Counted from the stretch's first letter, positions 50,514 to 64,000 are shown. The stretch is 64,000 nucleotides of DNA from Bugula neritina (GCA_964035545.1 OZ037767.1:25467628-25531627); one strand, 5' to 3'. The notes: a model not told the origin generated them from the sequence alone. Translations and numbers: made by a program.

Positions 50514-53434
50514 GGTGTATTTGAGAGAAAGAGAACAGGAGCAAAGTACAGAAAGTACGGTAGTAAACTTTCAGCTGAAGTAGAGCAACTAACAGTAGAC
50601 AGAGCTTGGATTCCATTTAAATACCAACCTTTTACATTGTAATTAAAACAGGGAAAAGAGTGCAAGCCAGAAGAGAAACTTTAACAAAGCCTCCAGCTAC
50701 TTAAAATTACATAATCTTGAAATCCTCTAGCTGGAAGCTGGGAATAACCGGCTATTGTTGAGAATTCATTATGTTAAAGGTATCATTAGGTGTTGGTCAA
50801 TCTTCAATAATTATATACATGTTTTATTTCAGAAGTGCCAATTATTAACTGCTTAAATTTGGTAATCCAGTCATTAAATTTAATTGCAGTGCACTCTAAT
50901 GAAACTGGTTCAGTACATTTATTATTCTTTGTGTAATGTGACTAATGGCTTGTAACAAAGCATTAGGTAAACACTTTCAGCTTTTTTCAGCAAGGGAGTA
51001 TAGTCTGGTGGCAACTGAGGTTTATCTTTCAAGTTCGTAAAAAATTTCATGTAGATACTTTCTGAAACACTTTTTTGGTCAATTGAAATATGCTGAACAT
51101 GAAAAAAATACTGTACCTTAACCTAGTTGTGGCTTTCACCCTTAATTTTTAGAATTAAAAGCCGAAATTACGAAATGGGGAAAGTTAGATGGAAGTTATA
51201 GCCTGAGCTCAAATTGCTTTTTAACCCCCCCCCCCAAAGCCACTGGTACGTTAAGGTAGACCCCCGCCATGCGTTTCAGCATAAAATTTTACCCCAGATA
51301 AGTGTGTTTTCAGGTATCTACATCATTTTTTTACGAAACTTAAAAACTAAGCACCTTTTGAGGCACTTGCCACCGGACTAGTATCTGAGAAGCATTTTCA
51401 GAAAAATAATCAACAGTCAACATTTTGAGTCTGTGCTTTGCAATGTCCAGAGATTGTTTTCTCTTGTGTCTGAATCAACTACTCTCAACATATCTTCACC
51501 TGTCTTGGTGAAGGGAAAACTTAATGATGGTAAAAACTGTTAACTCAAGCTATTATTAGGATAGAAGTAAATCATACAGTTAGTCATGTTGCCTAAGAAA
51601 GAACCTATATAGTGCATAGTGCAATTTAACTATCAATGGTGCCCATTATGATTAAGGCTAAATTCACAATGCTAGAGAGATTAAAGTTACAGAAGTGAGA
51701 AAGGCGCCATAGTTTATAGAACTTAATTTAACTTTTCTCTGTTTAATTGTATTGACTCTTTACAATAGAAAATTCCTTCGCGCCATGGATGCTACACCAA
51801 AATCTGAAAATGTCTACTCTAAGTTGTAGCAGAGGTTTGATAAGTTAGAAGTATAGGCTATATATATACTCTTTAATACCCGCTAAACCAAAGCTGAAGT
51901 CGCCCACTGTAGATCAAATATGCATGAAATAGAGCTCATAATTGCAAGCAGGGTTTCTTAAGCAGCTCTGCTGGAACAGCATTCTTGATCGCTTTAATGC
52001 CAGACTATAGCAAAATTATTAATAAAAGCAAATTTGTAGTGGCTACAAAATTTTAGCAAATAGAAGCCCTTAAAATTTTGAGGTTGATATGCATATCTAC
52101 TCGATTACATAAAAATGATAGTTCCATTGTATGATCTTAGTCATTCTCATTAATTTTCGATTGTATATAGGTGGGGAGGGGAATAACTTCACACACAACC
52201 ACAAAATCACCTCTTGATTTTAACTTCAGCATTATTACATTAGTGTATTTCTATTATTGCATTAGTGCAGCACAAGTTAAAACTTACAAGTTATTGTCAC
52301 ATTTATATACTCAAACAAATTTGCCATGGTAAATAGGTTGTAGACAATTTATCAACATTAATTTTTATGCAAATGAGATAGTGCTATATGAAATATGAGC
52401 AGGTAAACTGATTATTCAAGTACCCTTCACTTAAGGGGAGGCAACTACGAGAGATCGGTCTGACAATGTCATGGAAAAGCGATCACATAGCTTTGGCCCA
52501 AAAACGGTTCCAGATCATAAAAGAGTGTTTTGTTTATTTTTTAAATATTAATTTTAAAATTTTAATACAAATCATTTTTTTATTGGATTAAAATAATGAA
52601 CCTTAAAGTTTAGCTATTTTTTTCGAGTTGTAAATATTCCGTAAGGCTTCCTTTAAACTATATATCCTTAGTAAAAGCCATGCATAAACTTGAAGATCCT
52701 AGCACTAGCACTAACATTAACAGTAACTGTAAGTGTAACCGTAGTTGTTGCAAGATTTGCTTTTACTTCTAACAGTATTAAAATAGGCATGGGTATACTC
52801 TTATATTTATGTCCTGAGTCTAAGAAGTGCTGCTGTTCAAATGTTGGAAATCCTTACAGACTGTGGCACTTGACCTTGTACTTCATTTATGATTTATCAC
52901 TACTTGTAGTTGTACTGTAAATACTGAACTTGTACTTGTAGTTGTAATGTTAGTTGTAATTGTATCACTGACAGTGAGACTAGCACCTGCACTGTAAGTG
53001 TAACTGCAAGGCTAAGTGTAAGTGCATCAGTATGAGTGTGATACCATGAGTGTTGTTTAACTTTACGAGTTATCACTTTAAGTTTATCAGACATAATGAT
53101 AATCAATATCATAATCTGAGAATGAATCACTTAAATTTTATCAATATTAATATCATTATGATTATGAAATTGAAAATCAAATCCAATATGAATATAAGGC
53201 AATTAGTGAATTACTAATACAATTAGTGAATTTATATTATTAAGAAATTGCATTCATAATCATTTATGCTGAATAATGAATAATATTTAGCATAACTATG
53301 CGGATGCTGATTAATTTTCACTATTATTTATACTTATCAGAATTGAAAAGACAAAGGGCAAATGTCAGGGTGAAAAGCTGTCAAACTACGGCACCTAGTT
53401 ACTCAAATTTACTTCAGAACTCGGTGTTATTAAA
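50514..53434. other. Intergenic stretch between the small gene and UTP20
   Basis: No supported exon is seen. A C9 run lies near 51226. Degenerate hexamer-like repeats (variants of TGTAACTGTAAG) lie at about 52700-53030. The 76-codon frames over them on both strands are repeat artefacts. UTP20 transcription presumably starts just before 53435. Confidence 0.45.
52695..53030. repeat. Degenerate GTAACTGTAAGT-type simple repeat
   Basis: Two patches (about 52695-52755 and 52900-53030) consist of short, diverged repeats of the ACTGTAAGTGTAAC kind on one or other strand. No function is seen. Confidence 0.55.
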
Positions 53435-56400
53435 ATGAGGAAACCACAGGATGTAAAAAAGGTCCACAGGGTGAGTTAAAATATCTAGTATTTTCTTAAA
53501 ACCAACTAAATTATATTATGTATTTGATTTATGATTAGTCAATTTAAATAGTTCAATTTATTGTACTGTTTTGGGTATACTGTTGGTCTGAAATATTTTA
53601 TTGGCAAATTTAGTTCAATACAATATTTTTAGGTGCTTTGCATCTTTATAAATTTTAATTGCTAAATTAACTTGTGAAGTTATGCCAAATTAATAGAAGT
53701 TAATGTCTTCTTGATGACAAAACCTGTTCTTCATGTTTCAGTTCCAGTCTTTCTCAGACAGAATTCAAACTGTCAATGTAGATGTCTCCAGGAAAATAGA
53801 GAAGAGAAGTGAAGTACCTGAAGTAAGCTCTATCAGTAATACGTGTATATGCATTTGAGTCATTTGGAAAAATTACAATCCACAATTCAGGGATTTATAT
53901 TATTTTATCTTATCAATTGATGATATAACGTTTGTTTTGTGTTTCCTACTTTAGCGCACAATTCAGCCAAGTAGATTATTGTCGGTTCATAGCCTGCAGT
54001 TGTGTTTTACACTTGAATTTTCACTTTTTTATGTTTATATTTTAGGACATTTTTGTGCACTTTCGTTTATTACTATTTTTAAATTCAGGATGAAGAAAGT
54101 TTCTTTGAAGAAGGGCTCTTAAAATGGAGAGATTTGAATCAAACTGCTCATTTCAGTAAGTTCAGTGATAAACGAATTGAACTTTTATATCAATAACCCT
54201 TTAATCACCTAGAGTTTATGCTGAAATGCGTAGTGTCAACCTTGTGGCCTGTATTGCATTGTTATATCTAATATGTCAATTGTTAATATGTTGTTTTGTA
54301 TGTTTTTTCAGCTAAATTCTTTTCGGCAGTACAAGGGAAAACGCAAACCCTAGCTCAGCTTCTTTACCATGAAGAGGAAATAGTTTCCCTGCTCTTGGAG
54401 CACCTGTCAGTCAATGACAGCATGGCATTAGATGCCTTATTAGAGTAAGTTAACTTCCTACTCTTTGTATTGGACATTATAGTGCTTTCCTTTTATATCT
54501 AGTAAAACAAGGAGCAGTCGTGGTCTAAGGGTTAAAATGCTGGTTCATTAAGCACGAAATCATGGGTTCGAACCCTAGTAGAGGCCATTGGTGATGTTGA
54601 GAAGAGCATCCAGTCATAAGTACTTGGCCCGCTTTAATGAACCATTTCCATCAGGGGTTCTCGCAGGGATAGTGACTATGAACTTGCATGAGTTATATTT
54701 GTAGTCTAATATTTTCTATGCATGGTAGCGATGGTTGTTGAGAATTGTCTAGCAATGTTTACCTTGCATTGTAGTTTGGTGGTACAACTAGCCCGCGACT
54801 TGCAAACAAATTTCTATCCCCACTTCAGAAGATTTTTCACAGTCATTGCGTCAATTCTTAATAAGTTTATGAAAGACTGGGAGGTGCTGGAACAAGCCTT
54901 CACCTGCCTGTCTTACTTGTTTAAATTCATGTGGAGAAAGATGGTACAAGATATTGATCAGGTGGGTAGTTCCAATAACTCTAAAACTTCCTAATTTAAT
55001 ACTGTTGGAATGATTTAGTTATTTAGCTTGACTAAGTATTTGCAGCTCACTCTTGTTAAAACACAACCTCCAGTCTTATGGCTGTTGATAGATTGTTCAA
55101 CTCTACTTGTAGTCCTAAAAGCACTGATTGCACTTCTTTGGAATATTAAAACATATTTAATTTCTTTTGAATTTCAATTAGGAACAAATTTGTTCACCAT
55201 TTTTAAAGCTAAACCAAGTTACATCGTCATATTTTTATCATGTTTATTTATTTTGTATTTTGAATTTTCAATTTGTTCAGTTCCACCAATACCTTATTCA
55301 ATTGCAATTAAAAAAATTTATAAGTGGAGTCTGTCAGCATCATTACTTTTTTATCAATGTTCTGCTCTGGCTGCATGTATTATGGTATTTTCCAATGTTT
55401 TGTAGGTGCTGATTCTCTACCACCCGCTGCTCAGTGAAACTAACCAGAACAGAGACTATGTTCGGAGATTTGCAGCTGAAAGTCTGAGCTATATAATGCG
55501 GAAGGTAGTTTACATGAACATCATTTCTCTGCTTTTCTTTAGGCCCTTATATTATTATTTATTAATCAACTGTTGGCAGCTGTTAAAACACATGTCATAT
55601 TTATAGTTCCACTTAATTTAACTTTCATTTTGGAAGTTTTTGTGTAAGTTTCAGCTTGAAAAATAATTTTTTAGTGGTTAGTTGATTTTGTTGTACTTTT
55701 AGACAAAGGACAAAAAGAAACTTTTTGCTGTTCTATTTGCACATTTGAAAAAGAATCCTGAAATGGTGCTTGGAATCGGTGGGCTTATATTTGAGATGGT
55801 GAAAGGCCCAAAATCTTTCTTTCACTCGTAAGATTCAATTATGTAGTGTTTTTACTCTTTTAGTTATGCACGAAATAATGATTTTTGTCGTCTCAAATTT
55901 TTTCTTTTTTAGCGGTATCTTGCTCTAATATTTTGTGTTCATAATTGAGCGTTAATACAAAACAAAACAGCTGTTTATCTGTAAATATACGGAGGTGAAG
56001 TAATTAATCAGTGAGGTTATGGAGTTGTCTTCTTTTATATATCCCATGCTGCTACAACACAGGTGTGCAGAGGAAGTGCTGACTTACCTGGTGAACTCGC
56101 TGAGTCAGCATACAGTCTCTAGTCTGGAGTTTTCTGCTCTTCAAGAAACGTTCAACCAGCTGGCAGAGCATGTGGCTCAGGCCAACACGGCAGCTTTGTG
56201 GAGTGTGTTACAGGTATCCTCTAGAGAAGCTAGACTGTGCCTGTGGTGACCTGGCTAACTAGATGTATTCCTTCATGAATTAACAAGAAATGCTTTAATT
56301 GAAAATACCTCTCGCTACTTATTTACCAATTATATTACTGCATTGAAACTGCTACTCTCTAAGGCCTAAGCCATGTTATTCTGTAGCAACTTTCTTGTCT

Positions 56401-59400
56401 AGATGAATGTTTGTCTATATAATAGGTCTTCTAGTAGCTGGTAATGAAATCCTCTCATATAGCAGAGGTATTTTGGTGTTGCACGGCGAGATTCTGTTAC
56501 AGAACTGTGTCAAGACAGCCCTTGTAGAAGCTGCTGATGCCAGTGGTTTGGAGTGCATCACTACAATCATCTTCTCGATGATAGATTACAAACAGGGCTG
56601 CCTCCTGCCCCGCCCCTGTAGCACTTGGTGCAAGGATACTCTACTACCACTACTACTTCATGTGGAGGCAACTCCTGCTGTGGAGGACAACTTCCTTTTT
56701 GTTAGTAGGTCAGTGTTTGCTTTCATATGTTATATCCATTGTGTATTGGTATTAGGTGATGAGAAGTAGATATGTAAGGAATCAAACAAACTGCTGGTAA
56801 ACATTGTGCAGGAATATAAAACAATACCTTTTAGTCCAGCTTCTCCATTTCACTCTGTATCTATTGATTTAAAGTATGTTTTATAATTGATCACTGGTGC
56901 TTTGTCAGTACATGTTTTGTAATTGAAAATTTTTCAGTTTTTCTCCGCACTTTTGACAGTTTTGAGTTGATAGGAAATTTAAACTTTGCTCTCCAAAATC
57001 ATTTACAAGATTTTTATTAAAACCTGTAGATGTTATCTTAAGCTATGTACCAAGTCAGTTGGTATGGTAAATTGATATTCTTTTGCTGTTGGCAATATGT
57101 ATTATTTATTTACCATTTAGCACTGTTTATGATGCACATCTTTTGGTAATTTGTCAGCACCTATAGACATCACGTTACATTGTGTCTCTTCTACAGGGTG
57201 CTGGAGAGTTTGTCTTCGCTGTTGCGGGGTGAAAAGGTCAAGGTTGACACAGCTACCATAGTAACGTGTCTCAATGCTGTCTACTGTAAACAGAATGTGA
57301 AATTCGTCTCCCAAATCTTTACCTTCACAGAATCTCTATTCAGCTATTCCCAGTTTGACAAAGTATGTACACATATCCTTTGGTTTATGTTATTCCAATT
57401 TAACTTTTGGTTCTATTTTCATGTTTTAATTAAAAAATTTGGCTTTTTTAAATATTTGTAAAGCCATGTAAAATTCTATTTTATTGCAATTAATTAGTGA
57501 GAAGACAACTACTAAACACTTGAGTCCTTCACCTTTAATCCTGCTATATGAGTGATAGTGATAGATTTCTTGTATTTTTCCACAACTTATTGATAGGAAG
57601 AAAGTTTTAATTTTCTATAGTCGACACATAGAAGTATAGCTTTTCTACCCTGTTGATTTATTTTATGAATAGTAACAGCATTTCTTATAATATCGCTATT
57701 TATCTTGCTCTACAAGCATCGTCAATTTAATAGCAAAGTTTGAAAATTACCGTGTGGCTGCATTTAGTTTAATCTAATATCAACTCTAGTTTAAACAATG
57801 TTTTGATCTATTTATTTGTCTCTACTTGTTTTAGTGGAATATGTTGGGAGATTGAATTGTAATTACTAAATTCCTAGTCAGAGCATTTCTTGGACAAAAA
57901 GAAGTTTTTTATATCAAATTAACTGTGCTAAGTATTTACTTTAAGCAACTTAATGCTAGGGAAATAAATGATTGCAAAAGAGTCAAAATTCTCTAGCGAT
58001 AAACACTTTCCATCAATCAACATGCTATACACATATTGCGTTATTTTGTCAAGGATGTGTTGAGGAAGCTTCTAGAATATTGTACAGACTGCTTGTCTCT
58101 GCAACAATCTGAAGAATCCGAGATGCAAGTATTAGCCATACTTACCAAACTTGTACTGGACAGAAGACCGATATGCAGGGACGGTGTATACAGGCCCCTC
58201 AACCCATACTCTCTCGCTCCAAGAACTCAGGCGTTAGTATTTTATATTGGCTGAGATTTCTTCTATTTTTGATTATTTATAAGTTATGTAAAAGGCATAC
58301 ACAATCAATTGTGCCACATTTTTACCCTGGTATGGCAATTTTGTTTTATGACTTGGCATTTGATATTTGAACAAAAAGTTCATTTTTCTTCAATGCCTGT
58401 AGAATATTTGGTAAATCTTATATTGCAATCAGCACCTTCTAGGAATACATGTATATATTTGTATTGAACTTGATCTCTTTGAATAAGGTTAACGATTTTT
58501 TTAAATATAAACATTGCAAAAGTTAGAATTTGAAGAACAACATACTTGGGTCACATTTCTGTAGTGAAAGAGTTATTTAAAACATTATAACCCAAGCTGC
58601 AAGAATGGTGTGGTATAAGGATTACGAAAATTAAAGTTATAAATTAAAGTTTTGCCAACTCTGCCAGAGTGTATGCAGCTGATCTATAAACTTTACACGA
58701 ATGTGTCATTGCAGTGATGTTATTGGAAGTTGTCTGCTCAATGTCATCAGCAGCCAAGATAAAACTTTTGATGAAATATGGGCTGCTCTGACTATTATCC
58801 CTCATTATACACCAACCTGTAAGGTTAGTACTGTACTCATGTTGAAATAGAAATATTTTCTGTTGGTTGCTCTTAAATGTACGTATATCAATTGTTAATT
58901 TTGTTATAGTTTCAGGTTCGTTTTAATCAATATTGGCTATTAATTGAAGTTGGTACATCAAAACACCCAATACATATGCTACTCATGTGTTATAGAATAC
59001 TCAATACACAGTAATATATATGCTACTCATATGTTATAGAATACTCAATACTCAGTAATATATATGCTACTCATATGTTATAGAATACTCAATACACAGT
59101 AATATATATGCTACTCATATGTTATAGAGTACTCAATACACAGTAATATATATGCTACTCATATGTTATAGAATACTCAATACACAGTAATATATATGCT
59201 ACTCATATGTTATAGAGTACTCAATACACAGTAATATATATGCTACTCATATGTTATAGAATACTCAATACAAAGTAATATATATGCTACTCATATGTTA
59301 TAGAATACTCAATACACAGTAATATATATGCTACTCATATGTTATAGAATACTCAATACACAGTAATATATATGCTACTCATATGTTATAGAATACTCAA

Positions 59401-62400
59401 TACGCAGTAATATATATGCTACTCATATATTACAGAAGGCAAGTCAACAAGTACTAGAAACTGTGCTCAGTCGTCTGTGTCAACAGCTACTGACCAATGA
59501 GAGTGCTAGCTGCTCACAAGTGGCTTACACAGCTTGTCAATGTCTACAAAGTCTGCTGTGGGTGACCAGTGACGGTGGGCAGTCCTGCCCAGTGCCTGTG
59601 TTTGAGTTGCTTGAGTAAGTCATTGGTCATGTACAGAAGCTTGTCTGTATGCTCTTAATGGGAGATATGTTCAGTTTACTTTACATCACATGAATCTGTT
59701 ACAGGAAATACCCCTCCCATGAAGTGGTGCTAGAGCTCTGCTCTGCATGTCTCACCTGTCCCAACTCCGACATCACCAACTTGCTGACTACCGAGAGATT
59801 TGTTTCCATCTATCCGGTGCTCAAGAATAATATTAGTTCACACAACTCCCAAGTAAGTATTATTGATGATTCATTTCCTGTTTTCGCCTGGTGTTTTGTA
59901 GCTGATTTTGTAGTTTTGCTATTTATTGAGTCTCATTGAATAGCGATTATTCTGAATATAAACCCCTCTGGCAAATATTCATGTATTGATGAAAACACTT
60001 TTCAATGTCTGGTGGGTGAAATTTTTAAGCTCTCAAGTTTCTTAATTTGTATGTTTGCTGATAGCTCCAAATAAGTTCATGAGTTCATAGCTCCAAATAA
60101 GTACATCATTTTTCTCCACTTTATCATGTTATTTTATTACTTCCTGTCTCTCCTTCTAGGTTCGCCGCCTGACTTTGAGAATACTGTCGCTGTTTGATGT
60201 TACGTCTCCCGCTTCTCAGTCAGACGAAGCCTTAGATGCTACAGAGCTTTGTAGTAACGCTAAAGAGTCCGTCTTCACTGTGTGCCTCAAATCTGAAGAG
60301 CAGCATGCTACGCTCCAAGACTACAGGTGAGTCCTACACAGCAACCTTGTATACTAAACAGCAGCCATATAACACTATATCTACCCAGGAGTCTTGATCT
60401 TACAAGAGTCTGTAATATTCAGTGTTGGCAATATTTCTGTTTTGTTTTTCTCAAGATATTCTCTTTGTACTTCTGGTGCCTTATGATTATTTCTAGTATC
60501 CAACCTTGTAGGATCTACTTTCTGTATACACAGGAAACTCCATGCTGTGGTTGTCCCTCTTGTTATTGCTCACCTTGTCAAGTTCCATTATTATTTAGAA
60601 AACAATATCAATGTTCCAACTTCTGCTTGTAGAATGAATAAGCCTTGGATTTTATATTCTTACTTTGGCTGTTCCTTATACATCTGTATTTATAGTCACA
60701 TTTCAACTTGTGGTAAATTAACATCATGTTGCAATGGCAGTTCACATCTCTTGTTACATCTTTATATAAGTTGACACCAATGATGCTCTTGTAGAGAAAA
60801 GCTGAGGCTATTACGGCAGCTGGACTACAGTCTGGTCAACCATCATCTGCCCGAAGACGGGGCGTTAGATGACGTCCCCTTAAGGTATCTCACATCAGTG
60901 TTCTACGTCAACTTCTCCATGCTGTGGCCCGAAACTGTCACACTGATAGAATCTCACGCTTCATCCTTGGATAAAAAGGTGTTGTGGGATTGCTACAGAC
61001 CGATACTTCAAACTGCTGCTAAAAGCTGTTGTAATCATGGTAAGAGTGCCAGGTGTTTTAATTTAGTTCCGGCAAAGAGAAGTTTTAATGGCGTTTTATG
61101 TCACTAACTCTTTCATCGGCTCTAAATAAGGAAAACTGGTTCATATCTTATGGAAAATAGAAATCAGTTGCAATAATTATCAACACTGATGCTATACTCC
61201 TGTATCCATTAGTCCCATACTGTAATATTAAGTAAATTTGAGTTTTTCTGTTATTGGAAATATTTATGTTTACTAAGTTTTATTAAGAAAGAAAAGTATT
61301 ATTCTCACTTTAAAAATTATGAAATGTCTGTAGATGCAGAAAGTGATTGGGGCTAGACCTTCTTCAGCATAGCATACTTTTAACTTTCAGCGTGAATAGC
61401 AGTTTAGTGTGTTGATAATTTTACATATTCAAGTCTTGTTGATAAGGGAGATGCTTTATGAACATTTTGATGCAAAAACATGGCAGATATTGAATCACAA
61501 TAGTATTATCAGCTTGCATTATGATTTCTATTTGTAGCGGCCATAGATACTGCAGATACTTGCGAGGAATCATCTTCTCTTACAGAAATATTCAGCACTT
61601 CATGCGATGAAAATGCCACTACTAGTAGTGATAGAGTGGACTACTATAACTACAGACACCTTCTTTGGAAGGCCATGCTTGAGTTCCCTAAAAAGTGTGA
61701 ACAGAGCTCCAAGGCTATTGTACAACTTTTCTTCCAATTCCTTGAGTAAGTAGAGCTAGTGAAAGGTACTCAATTTCCTGTCTATTATATTATATTATAT
61801 GGATGCTTGTGTTATTAGTTTTAGTAACAGTAATTGTTGCACTTTTTACTATTGTGGCACCCTGGTATACACATGAGTTTGGAAACTGACAATTTATCCC
61901 CCATTTGTGTCATTTATATTTCTTGGTGTTGACATCATTTATTACAGCCCTGTCGCTTTTTGCAAGTATATCTGTTACCGAGAATGTTTTCAGCACCATG
62001 TTGAATGATGAAGGAAATGACATGCTAATAGTGAGGTTTGAACCCTTGCAGTACTCTTTCCATTAGCTTGCACGATACAAGCATGGCTAAAAGTGTCTAA
62101 TATTTGTAATGTGGAGTTTAATATGCTCATAGATAGGTTGAATATCTGTCTTCAATCAATGAAACTGGAAAAGGCTCACTCCACACTGTTAGCTAGTTGG
62201 TGCTAAGAGGGTTAAACCCAATTGTTTGGCATGTTATTTCCAGACAGCTTCATTTATTGACTATTATGCGTTGCAGAGGTGTTTCTATTACATATGCATA
62301 TCTTTTAGGAAAGAGTATTACATTGCGGAGTTTTATGATGCCCCGACAGAAGACATCAGCAAGCAGAATAGCCATGTCAAGGTTGATGGTGAGCTGGAAG

Positions 62401-63832
62401 AAGACCAGCAGGAAACCAAGGTTTGTCTACACATGATAGTGAACTTGTTCCACATTTCGCTGTGGCAGCTTGCTTGACTTTGCCGTGTAAATCAAGCTTG
62501 GCTGAAACCCTTCCTATCTTAATAATTATCTTATATTTAGACTTCCTTGTTTTCAGTATTTTGCTCCTTGAATATTGAACCAAAACTTGCAGGTCTCGTT
62601 ACTTTACTTGGGATTATAGTTGTTTATGTAACTAAATACAATGAAAGCTATCACTCTCTCAAATTATACGTGTGTTTTGTTTTGTAGAAGCGTTCTAAGA
62701 TTGTGTACGAGACGTTCATTACTATGCTCAATCTCTTCTCCAAGTTTAAGAACCCAGCTAGAGTGTCTGAGGAGCAGAGACTCCACAAACTGTACAGTGA
62801 TCTGCTCCAGCACCGTGATATCGCTATTCAGAAGGTTGGTGCAGACGACAACATGTCTTATTGTCTCACAGACCTCTATACTACCTGCTCGTGTCATATC
62901 TTGGTATCTCACAGATCTCTATACTATGTGCTCATGTCATGTGCCCGCCTTCTTATGACAGTAAACACTCATGCTTTTCATTTACCATCTGACAATGGTG
63001 TTTTATTTTTTGCTGTCTTCAGATTTCAGTCATCACAAAGAGTGCTCAGAGTTGCTAGAACTCAATATTGGTTTCACTATTTAGTGATGCTGTCTCCTTA
63101 TTGCAGATTGTGTTGAAGTGTCTCATGACTTACAAGAAAAAGCAGCTGCTGCCGTACCACGAGAATTTGGAGAACCTGTTGAATGATGCCACATTCCGCA
63201 ACGAGCTGACTCAGTTTAGCATAGACTCGGAGAATAGCATCGTCAAGGAAGAACACCGGCCAGCTGTGGTGCCAGTTTTAATTAGAATTCTCTACGGTAA
63301 GTTGGCTATGTACACCATTGGGTATTGGTAGTTGTCCTTCCTCTGTCCTTTCGGTTATGTGGGCATATTTGCTAATAACCTTTGAATTCATTTGTATTAG
63401 TATAGATTTTGTGTAAAGAGTAAATTGGGAATCACAATGTTACAATTTCGTCTGCAGCTAAATTCAAGTATAAATATTTTGTCTAAAGTATAATATAAAG
63501 TATTAGCATTGGTTGGCTGATAATGCTTTGCTCCTGATTGGTTTGTAAGCTGCGTCTCAACTAACTAGTACAAGTACAACTTATCTACTTTATTTAGTTT
63601 CTAGGTTTTGTTCTATCATGACAACTAAAAGTGTGTACTGTGGCTTAGTGATGCTGTGTAACTGTTCCAGGTCGTATGTTGCACTCGACTGGAAAGGAGA
63701 CTAAAGGTCGGGGGTCAAAGAGTGACCTCAGAAGAACCATAGTTCTTTCCTTTCTTGCCGGATGTCGGGAGGAAGAGTTGGCTATTCTCCTTGACCTTGT
63801 CTGCGAACCTGTGACACCCCTGCTGCAGTCAG
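53435..63832 (+). CDS. UTP20: UTP20 (DRIM), small-subunit processome component, 5' part
   Basis: Twenty-one exons join in phase: 53435-53470, 53742-53822, 54089-54155, 54312-54444, 54775-54961, 55406-55504, 55703-55827, 56063-56245, 56463-56708, 57197-57362, 58054-58232, 58715-58823, 59436-59614, 59705-59852, 60160-60326, 60795-61039, 61538-61745, 62309-62420, 62688-62834, 63107-63296, 63671-63832. They encode about 1,056 residues; the gene runs on past the window (human UTP20 is about 2,785). Hallmarks shared with UTP20 are FFEEGLLKWRDLNQTAHF, VVQLARDLQTNFYPHF, VRRFAAESLSYIMRK, VPLRYLTSVFYVNFSMLW and KCLMTYKKKQLLPYHENL. UTP20 is a HEAT/ARM-repeat nucleolar protein of the U3 snoRNP needed for 18S rRNA processing. 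Least certain is the join 56245/56463, where only donor GTG|GTGACC with acceptor 56461-56462 keeps the frame. Confidence 0.93.
54511..54650 (+). mobile_element. tRNA-derived SINE-like copy in a UTP20 intron
   Basis: The head GGAGCAGTCGTGGTCTAAGG is followed by a B box GGTTCGAACCC, then a body with GAGGCCATT and ACTTGGCCC. It resembles the copy at 44857-45015 in start, B-box context and the TTGGCCC ending. It lies between UTP20 exons 54312-54444 and 54775-54961. Confidence 0.6.
58970..59435 (+). repeat. 44-bp minisatellite ending on a UTP20 splice acceptor
   Basis: About ten tandem 44-base units contain GTAATATATATGCTACTCAT, then ATGTTATAG, then AATACTCAATACACA. The last unit is altered from GTTATAG to ATTACAG, and this is the acceptor of exon 59436-59614. 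Copies are nearly identical (one CTC and one CGC variant), so the array is young. Confidence 0.92.
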
Positions 63833-64000
63833 GTTTGTGTTAGCTCTTGTTACAGCTGCTGTTGCTAACGGTGGAAATGTGTAATGTGAACAAACTATTG
63901 GCCGTTTTAGTTGTTAAGTAATGGTGGTTCAACTGGTGTTGATTAGAGACCAGCTGTGGCTGGTTGTTTAAAAGACACATTGGGAGGGCTGTAGCTCCCA

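Noticed and set aside
52690-52920. 76-codon plus-strand ORF starting with a signal-peptide-like stretch
   Set aside because: The start is a Thr/Val/Leu reading of degenerate GTAACTGTAAG repeats, with no splice or poly(A) support.
54511-54585. Functional tRNA gene
   Set aside because: A and B boxes are present but the stems do not pair cleanly, and a related copy with the same extra body sits at 44.9 kb, so a SINE explains both.
55028-55405. 125-codon hydrophobic plus-strand ORF inside UTP20
   Set aside because: It lies in the intron between exons 54775-54961 and 55406-55504. UTP20 reads smoothly across without it, and its hydrophobicity comes from T-rich sequence.
58970-59435. Possible CRISPR-like array (regular 44-bp units)
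   Set aside because: Units are head-to-tail with no unique spacers, in an intron of an animal gene; the same holds for the 17-bp and 46-bp arrays.

Overview
This is a stretch of animal nuclear genome. It is AT-rich and intron-rich, with GT-AG introns throughout, three long (TA)n microsatellites, several minisatellites, tRNA-derived SINE-like copies and decayed transposons. Gene content fits an invertebrate, most likely a lophotrochozoan (mollusc, annelid or relative): it has a sacsin gene, a PTTH/Trunk-like cystine-knot hormone, STK40 and UTP20. The phylum is an inference and I am not sure of it. Gene models were built by hand from splice sites and reading phase. All joins quoted keep the frame, but none has been checked against transcripts.

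Layout. 0.3-1.9 kb (+): the 3' end of an STK40 kinase gene. 2.9-31.2 kb (-): one sacsin (SACS) gene of about 30 coding exons, convergent with STK40. It encodes only about 1,989 residues: one GHKL/Hsp90-like sacsin module, a J domain with HPD, and a C-terminal HEPN domain. Two smaller genes lie inside its introns on the opposite strand: a two-exon membrane protein (13.6-14.6 kb) and a four-exon secreted precursor with a furin site and a 10-cysteine knot (17.3-21.1 kb). 31.2-38.8 kb: a gene-poor stretch holding a TA-flanked DNA transposon with inverted ends, into which an endonuclease-bearing retroelement fragment has inserted, plus one orphan cysteine-rich ORF. 38.8-43.7 kb (+): a nine-coding-exon forkhead transcription factor with a divergent DNA-binding domain. 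43.7-46.9 kb: its 3' region, a SINE-like copy and a (TA)n tract. 47.0-47.9 kb (-): an intronless rhodopsin-type GPCR. 49.0-50.5 kb (-): a tentative 71-residue four-exon gene. 53.4-64.0 kb (+): the first 21 coding exons of UTP20, running off the window.

The genes do not form a pathway: sacsin is a co-chaperone-like protein, UTP20 acts in small-subunit ribosome assembly, STK40 is a pseudokinase-type adaptor, and the rest are a ligand, a receptor and a transcription factor. The strongest observations are the compact single-module sacsin with antisense nested genes, the nested hormone gene, tandem repeats that sit exactly on splice sites in three places (6.3, 25.1 and 59.4 kb), and the nested transposon with a readable target-site duplication.
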